From Nilaparvata lugens (taxonomy: Eukaryota; Arthropoda; Insecta; Hemiptera; Delphacidae), in the NCBI RefSeq assembly GCF_014356525.2, contig NC_052511.1, forward strand, positions 15,795,942 to 15,859,941: a stretch of DNA of 64,000 nucleotides. Reading direction: 5' to 3'. The number at the start of each line of letters is the position of its first letter. Positions within the stretch are counted from its first letter, which is position 1. The notes beneath the pieces were generated by a model that worked only from the letters and a program-made list of their open reading frames with translations, was not told the origin of the DNA and ran no database searches. Positions 60,001-64,000 of this stretch are shown in pieces. Made by a program: the position numbers and the translations under genes.

Positions 60001-63000
60001 GATAACATCAGTATGGGTTGGTTTTCTGAAAATAGAAAACTTGTGAAAACCAGTGCTATGATCTATTCTTGAATCTAGAAAATTCAATACACAATCCTGT
60101 TCTACCTCTACAGTGAATTTTATACTCTGATGTAATCCATTCAGATAGGAAAGAAAATTGTCTAGTTGTCTGTTACTTCCTGTCCATAAGCAAATAATAT
60201 CATCTACATACCGAAACCAGTAAACAATTTTATCTTTGAAATGACCATTTTCAATAATTCTACTTTTCAACATAAAAAATTAGATAATCAAAACACAAAT
60301 TACTTGTTTGAATAAATTCAATAATATAATTGCAATACTATTAGAATTTTATAATTACCACAAAACTATAACGAGCGCTACTTACTTGTCTATAACACAT
60401 TCTTGGGTACTCTCTAGCATAACAAAACAAGATATCGACCATTGCCTCTTGGAATTCCTTGTTTTTGAAGAAGTCGACCCCGGGGAATGTTCGAAGCACG
60501 TCTTGCTCGATAAGAAGACGCAGTTCTTTATCACAGAAGTATTGGTTCCAAGTGCTCTATGAAATTAAAAAACATTTATTTTAGAACTGAAAATTACTAA
60601 ACTTCAGACATGAGTTAATTGAAGATAATTGATTTGATATTTCATTTGAGAACTAATGGATTGATGATAGAGAGAATCTGATTACAGCAGACCTCAAGTG
60701 CTAATAACTTCTACTAAGCTACAGATACAAAAACATATTTATGTGGTCAAATAGACAAAAATTTATCCATGAACCATTATGCATAAAAAGTACAAATGAC
60801 GATGGAATGCCATTTCTCTAACCAATAGATTAGAAATGTTGGAAGTTCCTAATAAACTAATCTGAAATAAATGTAATTTCAAGAACATTTTATTCCCATT
60901 TAAAAATAATTATTTATGTCTATAAATCGTGCTTGGATAATTTGGGTAACTTGTCTATAATTTGTGTATGAGATGGAAGATCACATACAAGCAATGGTTA
61001 CAAGCAAAAAGCAGTAATTTCGATCATTTACGGTCACCTGGTATAAACAGAATTGATAGACGCTACTATGGTAATAACACTTGAATACATATTTTTTTAT
61101 AATTTTCAGAAATAGATAACTTGCTTCAAGTTACCAATCTGAAATTAGAAATATCTGTATCCAATATTTACAGAAATACTGTTCTACGAATATAGATGTA
61201 GGCCTATCTATATTCGTAGAGCAGTATTTCTGTAAATATTGGATATAGATTATACTCAACAGATTATAGAAAGGAATTTATTATAATCAAGGTCATGTCG
61301 TACGTACCATTTACTGTACTGTATGTGCATGTGCAATGTACGTAATTAACTACATTATAGTCAACATAATATTCAATTATAGTATGCAACGCGAAAAGTT
61401 ACCGTAGTATGATCAACACACTTCAAATATAGTTCACTATCACAACTAAACCTGGTGACAAGAGTCTTCTAACCAAAGTGAAGTCTCCACGCAGTGGAGA
61501 AAGATAGAACAACGTTGCCGATTCTCTGCCTTGCCACTGCCTTTCATAGTGGATGATAGCTGATACCGGTGTATCTGATGTAATATCAACTGTTCATTCT
61601 CGTTTAAAATAATCAATTATAATTCGACAATAAAATATATTTTTCAATGATTAAATGATAAATTTTCATTATTGTGATAAAATATCTTGTCAATCATTTA
61701 TCTAAATTGTTAGAAAACGATGTGGCAACGTTGCAAAGCTAGAAAATGATAGTGCTATCTGCTTTGTTGAATGATAGACAAGGATTGCAACACCAATGTT
61801 AATCAAATACTGCCATTATAACGTGGACCTCACTAAAGGCAAAGCAAGCAGCTATCATACAACTGTTCATACTCTTGTTCATACTTTCAAGCTACATATT
61901 CATATTAGCGTAACAGCAAATCAATGTCTTACCCCATCTTCCTGAGAGAGTGGATTGTCATTGGGCTGCAGAACAGGGCTTTTTTGCGTTTTGCTCCAAG
62001 GATACTGGTTGACTCTCCGTCTCAGCTCGCGGTAATGCTTTCTGGCTTCCTTGGCCTCTTCAACCCACACTTTGGGATTTTCCGGCGTGAATAGTCCCAA
62101 CAGAATCCGCCATAGCACACTTCTGAACCTGGAAGCTCGAAAGTTACCCTGTATGGCTTGCTGGCGTAGTGTGTCCACGCTTGAAAGGAGCTCGTTCCAT
62201 TCATTTCTAGGGAAAAATAATGAACGTTCAATTATGAATGGATTGTTCTGAGCTACAAGAGATTCACAAAATTAAGGAGGAGAGATTTGTAGAAAACAAA
62301 CAATGAACTATTATTTTTTTTGAATGAGATTGAATTAAATTACTGTCTTAATTTATATCCTAGGATGGCGAAGTTAGGGCGCAGCCATCCCTCTTTCACA
62401 CTGGACCCTCAAATTCATAGTATGGGGATGAAAAGATTAAAAAAATAATAATAATTTACGGATTGTTGTATATGAGATTCATAAAATTACGGGAAAAGAT
62501 TTGAAGAATTTGACAAAGATCATTGAATTGAACAATGGAATGGCACACTTTCCAACCTCTGTAAAATGTGTGTTTCAATTCCGTCTCTGATAAATAAATC
62601 TGATTAGAGTTTCAGGTTTACTTTGACAAAATGCAATTAATCAGACACAGAACTCCAAATGGCAAATAAAGAGATTCAACACATACAATCTAATTCACTG
62701 CATTCTTTCATCATTTTAGATAATCAACATTACAATATATGAATAACAATTTTTTCACCCGCTTTTGTGTATATTAGTGAAAGTGATATTTTGGTACTAA
62801 CCATATTAGATTAAACGTCTTGGAAATTTTCTATATATTTTTTAAAATCGGCTACTGCCGTATATTATATCTGGATAAAATTGTAAACGAACTTGTAAAA
62901 TACAAAATAGAAAAAGGAAGTGCAGAGAATAGTATGCAGAACAGTAGATGTGTTTAAATACACAGTAAAAAAAACTGATGTTGAAAAAATTCCAAGATTG

Positions 63001-63887
63001 GAACAAGTCAGCCTTCAATAATGTGCCACACAGTAGCACACAGTATACTTGATGGTTCATCATTTTTACACTTCCATGATTCTATTGAAACTTACTTGAA
63101 GAATAATCGAAAAGGTTTGAATTATATTTGATAAACTTTCATGGTTTTCACTAGAATTCGAGCACATCAGTTCAATACTTCAACTTTTCCATATGCCGGC
63201 CAGATAGCCGAGTTGACTAAGGCGTTGCACCCTTCAGTCTGCTAGTGCTACCTGGTCGCAGGTTTGAATCCCGTCGAAGCCCATCGATTAGGCATGGACG
63301 TTTGATCATCTCATAACTCACCCTCGCACTTCTCATTACCCACAGACAAGCAAAAAGCTCATGTGGGCATCACGCGCAATAAAAATGAAACCTTAGAAGT
63401 GACTAGTCAAATTCATGTCTATAAAAATGAACTATTTTAGGCTACAGATTAGTTTTGATGAAATTATCTTTCTATCTTGTTTTTAGAGTAATCCAAATTT
63501 TTACTGTACTCATCTTATAATTTCAGTTTCACAATAATTAAAAGTTTATTCATGTACAGTGCTATTTTTTTTGTATCACTATGGGTATTGTTAGACTCTG
63601 TGGAAATTGTATAAATAAAACTGATACTCACTTATACTTGAGAATGCAAGAAGCTCGTTCTGCTTCGTTGGATGCATCATTCTCTATAAGTTCTGCAAAA
63701 AATACATTTTTAATTTAGTCTTTCAAATGATTTCATGAAAGAAATGTGAAATATAATGATCAATGGTTTGGGATGAGTAATAATATTGATAAGAATGATA
63801 TTGAATAATCAACTTATATTATTATGAAATTTGTTTGAAAATTAACAATTTCTGAAAATGCGATCTTCACTGTTACTTACGACGCAT
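41547..63887 (-). CDS. TBC1D5: TBC1 domain family member 5 (retromer-linked RabGAP), 12 exons seen, one missing
   Basis: TBC1D5 accelerates GTP hydrolysis by RAB7 and binds retromer through VPS29, acting on endosomes and in autophagy. Exons join with matching phases to about 590 codons. WNEL (residues 26-29) sits where the human protein has the LIR/retromer motif [17 protein letters not shown] opens the TBC domain. NPLSQEDG matches the loop that contacts VPS29 in the human protein. IEQDVLR gives the arginine finger (R136) and YRQ the glutamine finger (Q171). [19 protein letters not shown] is nearly the human sequence. The piece expected after YRQ (GMHELLAP) is missing, and a direct join would create a stop. 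The C-terminus has a coiled coil and an Ala/Pro/Ser-rich GC-rich last exon. The human protein is longer (about 795 residues), mainly in its tail. Confidence 0.93.
42188..42430 (-). pseudogene. C-terminal fragment of a non-LTR reverse transcriptase
   Basis: On the minus strand it reads RTRHGRC, then [20 protein letters not shown] and IVKECP. This matches the Cys/His-rich tail (C-x2-C, H, C) seen at the end of jockey-type ORF2 proteins. Only about 75 residues remain. Confidence 0.65.
42870..43152. mobile_element. 283-bp MITE with TA duplication, family M copy 1
   Basis: The left end CCATAGAGAAAAGATAGCAT is inverted at the right end (ATGATATTTTTTCTATGG). TA flanks both sides (42868-42869 and 43153-43154). 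The interior GGTTAACTCAAGCCGATTAT recurs at 51397-51420 and, inverted, near 51990. Confidence 0.75.
43273..43794 (+). other. 173-codon open frame in a TBC1D5 intron, unrecognised
   Basis: The frame is open, but most of it is AT-rich with hydrophobic runs. Only 43390-43500 is GC-richer and exon-like on either strand (plus: after TATTCCCAG; minus: a frame reading [20 protein letters not shown] then stop). I do not recognise a family. Confidence 0.25.
44131..44280 (-). CDS. TBC1D5: TBC1D5 coding exon: coiled coil
   Basis: Acceptor TTTGTTATAG, donor GTATGC. Fifty codons in phase 0, [20 protein letters not shown] then [12 protein letters not shown], a helical segment in the position of the human C-terminal coiled coil. 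Confidence 0.85.
44957..46010. mobile_element. TIR element carrying a GT microsatellite
   Basis: It begins ACTTTCCTTGCC and ends GGCAAGGAAAGT, a 12-base inverted end pair. A GT array of about 300 bases (45090-45390) with GGTGTGG and TTGTGTG interruptions sits inside. The part after the array is unique. It has no transposase, so it is non-autonomous. A fragment of the same end lies at 15050. Confidence 0.7.
45090..45390 (+). repeat. (GT)n microsatellite
   Basis: Nearly pure GT dinucleotides with periodic GGTGTGG and TTGTG interruptions that themselves recur, suggesting larger internal duplications. Open frames here (Cys-Val, His-Thr) are artefacts of the repeat. Confidence 0.95.
46405..46498 (-). 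CDS. TBC1D5: TBC1D5 coding exon: linker
   Basis: Acceptor TTGACTTGCAG, donor GTAAAC. In the phase left by the previous exon it reads [20 protein letters not shown] and ends DGFTVQ; the other frames contain stops. Confidence 0.8.
47195..48048 (+). pseudogene. Endonuclease domain of the RTE-like element
   Basis: ATWNVRTM and LQEIRWHG give the Asn and Glu blocks in one frame. After a slip near 47380, [29 protein letters not shown] and CDSDYFLV continue in another. The usual final SDH reads SDY, so the catalytic His is lost. Confidence 0.8.
48049..50046 (+). pseudogene. Reverse transcriptase of the RTE-like element
   Basis: Pieces in successive frames give [45 protein letters not shown] (catalytic Asp), [13 protein letters not shown] and [10 protein letters not shown] (catalytic pair). 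The C-terminus [16 protein letters not shown], then [11 protein letters not shown], is typical of these elements. Frameshifts or stops lie near 48270, 48630, 49090 and 49820. Confidence 0.82.
50066..50404 (+). repeat. Possible retroposon tail
   Basis: Non-coding sequence ending AATAAAGGCATTC and (ATCT)n, the style of a retroposon 3' end. The RTE-like element would have inserted into it. The family is unknown. Confidence 0.35.
50495..51612. mobile_element. MITE family M copy 2, split by a nested insertion
   Basis: The left end GCATAGAAAAAAGATAGCAT and the right end ATGTTATCTTTTCTCTATGG match copy 1 at 42870. The interior TGTTAACTCAAGCCGATTAT is shared. An 815-base insertion (50571-51385) divides it. 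Confidence 0.7.
50571..51385. mobile_element. Foldback element with about 95-bp inverted ends nested in a MITE
   Basis: TTTGTGAACTATTTTTAACG at 50616 and its complement at 51382 bound inverted arms that continue through CTCACTGtGGAGCGC. ATTATATTTTTT occurs on both sides (50559-50570 and 51386-51397), a likely 12-base duplication, though the inverted arms start 45 bases inside the left one. GC-rich palindromic blocks lie in the middle; there is no gene. Confidence 0.65.
51659..51810 (-). CDS. TBC1D5: TBC1D5 coding exon: proline-rich linker
   Basis: Acceptor GACTGTTTAG. It encodes [15 protein letters not shown] and an Ser/Pro/Gln-rich stretch ending in SAIAN. The donor AG|GTCATT is weak, but its phase fits the next exon. 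The higher GC compared with flanking introns supports coding. Confidence 0.78.
51930..52026 (-). repeat. Interior fragment of MITE family M
   Basis: The reverse complement matches CAAATTTCAATTATATTTTT through GTTAACTCAAGCCG to AGTTGGGCGAGAGTG of the element at 50495. No inverted ends remain. Confidence 0.6.
52235..52620. repeat. Diverged dispersed repeat
   Basis: GTGAAAGTGATGTTGTGGTTGT, broken here into GTGAAAGTGATG and TTGTGGTTGT, and the later CAATCTCTGGTAAACT block recur in diverged form at 58880-59030 and in part at 62760-62810. All are in TBC1D5 introns. Confidence 0.4.
52909..53849 (+). mobile_element. Mariner-like transposon remnant with inverted-duplicated ends
   Basis: The ends are inverted: GGGTGCGGCAGTCAATCCCG on both sides, continuing for about 235 bases into transposase coding sequence. 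Between them lies a decayed transposase: [30 protein letters not shown], then stops, then the open C-terminal part. TA precedes the left end; the right end is altered (CCCGTT instead of CCCTGTA-like). Confidence 0.8.
53460..53726 (+). pseudogene. Mariner-like transposase C-terminal part
   Basis: Eighty-eight codons with [20 protein letters not shown], the block that holds the last catalytic acidic residue of this transposase group, and LADVIFKQ at the end. The DG-x-x-HTA block upstream is damaged ([10 protein letters not shown]), so the enzyme is dead. Confidence 0.82.
54074..54180 (-). CDS. TBC1D5: TBC1D5 coding exon: end of TBC domain
   Basis: Acceptor CTATTTCAG, donor GTGAGT. It encodes [20 protein letters not shown] and [13 protein letters not shown], matching human CLGLLMHYP and LILKALFLRDP. 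Confidence 0.92.
54641..55440. other. Intron sequence, probable old repeats
   Basis: No gene is recognised. GTGCAAACCTTAGT near 54671 and ACTAAGGTTTGCAC near 54877 are inverted and may bound a small element of about 220 bases. GCCGGGACCGACAATTAAC near 55363 looks like part of a dispersed repeat. Confidence 0.35.
55515..55672. repeat. Possible small MITE with GTCCACACT ends
   Basis: GTACGTCCACACT at the left and AGTGTGGACGT at the right are inverted. The interior is GC-richer than its surroundings and codes for nothing recognisable. Confidence 0.4.
55725..55990 (+). repeat. GCGTTTCGCCG dispersed repeat
   Basis: It is the reverse complement of 35430-35690: GACCGAGCAAAGTGAGATCT, TTACGGCGAAGCGCGG, AGGAGCCTCCTTC, then AATATTGGAG and CATAAATCAGCTG, which also occur at 27770-27830. 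Confidence 0.7.
56110..56345 (+). pseudogene. MADF-domain protein remnant (PIF/Harbinger-type)
   Basis: From ATG 56110 the frame reads [20 protein letters not shown], a stop where Trp is expected, then [15 protein letters not shown]. After a frameshift it reads [13 protein letters not shown] and [19 protein letters not shown]. This is the MADF pattern (a Myb/SANT-like DNA-binding domain). Such proteins accompany PIF/Harbinger transposases. Repeat sequence just upstream (56040-56110) also occurs inverted at 15345. It is dead as a gene. Confidence 0.7.
56570..56840 (-). CDS. TBC1D5: TBC1D5 coding exon: second half of TBC domain
   Basis: Acceptor TTATTTGCAG, donor GTAAGT. It encodes [20 protein letters not shown] and [13 protein letters not shown], the most conserved block of the family, ending MLLCVKEQ. 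Confidence 0.95.
56930..57410. repeat. Purine-rich then pyrimidine-rich low-complexity tract
   Basis: About 250 bases of GAA/GAG/AGG triplets (56930-57180) are followed by about 230 bases rich in CTT/TTC (57185-57410). The halves are roughly complementary. Serine- or proline-run open frames here are artefacts. Confidence 0.85.
57747..57852 (-). CDS. TBC1D5: TBC1D5 coding exon: TBC insert region
   Basis: Acceptor AATTATTTCAG, donor GTAAG. It encodes [16 protein letters not shown] and a Ser/Thr-rich stretch ending SRTESGT, the variable region corresponding to human FSQLMETAEPWF. Confidence 0.87.
58640..58690 (-). CDS. TBC1D5: TBC1D5 coding exon (after the missing exon)
   Basis: Acceptor TTTTGTTCCAG, donor GTAAGT. 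It encodes [17 protein letters not shown], matching human TVLNPEYLEHDAY. It starts in phase 2, so it cannot follow exon 4 directly. Confidence 0.88.
59347..60273 (-). mobile_element. Penelope-like element fragment: RT end plus GIY-YIG endonuclease
   Basis: One minus-strand frame runs across the fragment with two TAA stops only (59851 and 59593). It gives [14 protein letters not shown] (RT active site), then [24 protein letters not shown] and [15 protein letters not shown]. The RT is followed by [22 protein letters not shown] and RFKEHIRDW, a GIY-YIG nuclease pattern. That RT to GIY-YIG order defines Penelope-like elements. It is 5'-truncated near 60280 and sits in the TBC1D5 intron that should hold the missing exon. 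Confidence 0.88.
60386..60556 (-). CDS. TBC1D5: TBC1D5 coding exon 4: both catalytic fingers
   Basis: Acceptor TAATTTCATAG, donor GTAAGT. It encodes [20 protein letters not shown], then [10 protein letters not shown], and ends in CYRQ. I-x-x-D-x-x-R and Y-x-Q supply the Arg and Gln fingers of the TBC GAP mechanism. It ends in phase 0 directly after the Gln. Confidence 0.93.
61153..61250 (+). ncRNA. 45-bp perfect RNA hairpin
   Basis: The arms 61153-61197 and 61206-61250 pair along 45 positions around an eight-base loop GTAGGCCT. On the plus strand the only two non-Watson-Crick positions are G-U pairs. On the minus strand they would be A-C mismatches. Whether it is transcribed is unknown; it could be a small-RNA precursor or a recent inverted duplication. 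Confidence 0.45.
61933..62206 (-). CDS. TBC1D5: TBC1D5 coding exon 3: LIR motif, start of TBC domain, VPS29 loop
   Basis: Acceptor TTTTTCCCTAG, donor GTAAGA. It encodes [16 protein letters not shown], then [19 protein letters not shown], and ends [10 protein letters not shown]. These correspond to the human WEELF motif, the first TBC block and the VPS29-contact loop. Confidence 0.92.
63195..63420 (+). repeat. tRNA-derived SINE
   Basis: TAGCCGAGTTGACTAAGG (63205-63222) is an A box and GGTTTGAATCCC (63261-63272) a B box. The spacing fits a Leu/Ser-type tRNA with a long variable arm. An unrelated body and AATAAAAATGAAACC tail follow. It lies in the TBC1D5 intron between coding exons 2 and 3, on the opposite strand. 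Confidence 0.7.
63632..63692 (-). CDS. TBC1D5: TBC1D5 coding exon 2
   Basis: Acceptor TTTTTTGCAG, donor GTGAGT. It encodes [20 protein letters not shown], with the last codon split across the intron. Confidence 0.8.
63881..63887 (-). CDS. TBC1D5: TBC1D5 coding exon 1 (ATG CGT C)
   Basis: Only seven coding bases precede a GTAAGT donor. The phase matches the next exon, giving Met-Arg-Gln-Leu. The 5' UTR extends upstream, and the promoter may lie beyond the window. Confidence 0.7.
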
Positions 63888-64000
63888 TATCGTATTGTGA
63901 AAATTTGATCTGAAGTTACGGCAGCATACTGTCTAATATCAAAACAAGAGCTGAAAAGTTATTCTTCAATTCATTCTATTATGAATTTTTGCCTGACTTC

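Noticed and set aside
62022..62231. Alternative minus-strand frame over TBC1D5 exon 3
   Set aside because: The other frame matches TBC1D5 and splices in phase; this one does not.

Overview
The window looks like nuclear DNA of a hemipteran insect, probably a delphacid planthopper. It is AT-rich, carries interrupted genes with GT-AG introns, and is dominated by nested insect-type transposable elements. The planthopper assignment is inference: a TIR element that starts with a CTTTCCTTGCC-type end and contains a GT microsatellite, and the dispersed repeat reading GCGTTTCGCCGTAAATGC, resemble repeats I associate with Nilaparvata. No bacterial, plasmid, phage or CRISPR features are present.

The only clear conserved host gene is a TBC1D5 orthologue (RabGAP of the retromer/RAB7 system) on the minus strand. 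Its start codon is at 63887 and its stop at 41547. Twelve coding exons join with consistent phases, except that one exon following the YRQ catalytic motif is absent from the sequence. Its introns hold a Penelope-like element with a GIY-YIG domain, a mariner remnant, a RTE-like retrotransposon with a 14-bp target-site duplication, nested MITEs, a PIF/Harbinger-type MADF remnant, a GT-microsatellite element, a tRNA-derived SINE and a 45-bp perfect RNA hairpin.

At the left, a 5'-truncated non-LTR retrotransposon (1909-4936) is followed by a C2H2 zinc-finger array (5396-8842). The array has about 39 near-identical finger units, built by 603-bp and 420-bp tandem duplications and broken by frameshifts and stops in its distal half.

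The centre is a nest of retroelements. A CR1-like non-LTR element on the minus strand (15771-19880, continuing at 26171) has an ORF1 combining a FLYWCH zinc finger, a coiled coil and an SGNH/GDSL-type esterase domain. Its ORF1 and ORF2 overlap by ATGA. A 6.3-kb LTR retroelement (copy A, 19881-26170, minus) is inserted inside the FLYWCH codons with a GTAG target duplication. A second copy (copy B, 28066-34797, plus) lies 1.9 kb away in inverted orientation with an ATAC duplication. Both copies have about 785-796-bp LTRs and a polypurine tract but no visible gag-pol. Instead they share a coiled-coil ORF of 249-284 codons, a minisatellite reading Met-Pro-X-Pro with a conserved tail, and a further short conserved open stretch. 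This non-autonomous family and the FLYWCH-SGNH ORF1 are the best candidates for undescribed biology here.

Between the retroelement nest and TBC1D5 lie a truncated non-LTR fragment, a perfect 539-bp tandem duplication and several kilobases in which I see no gene.
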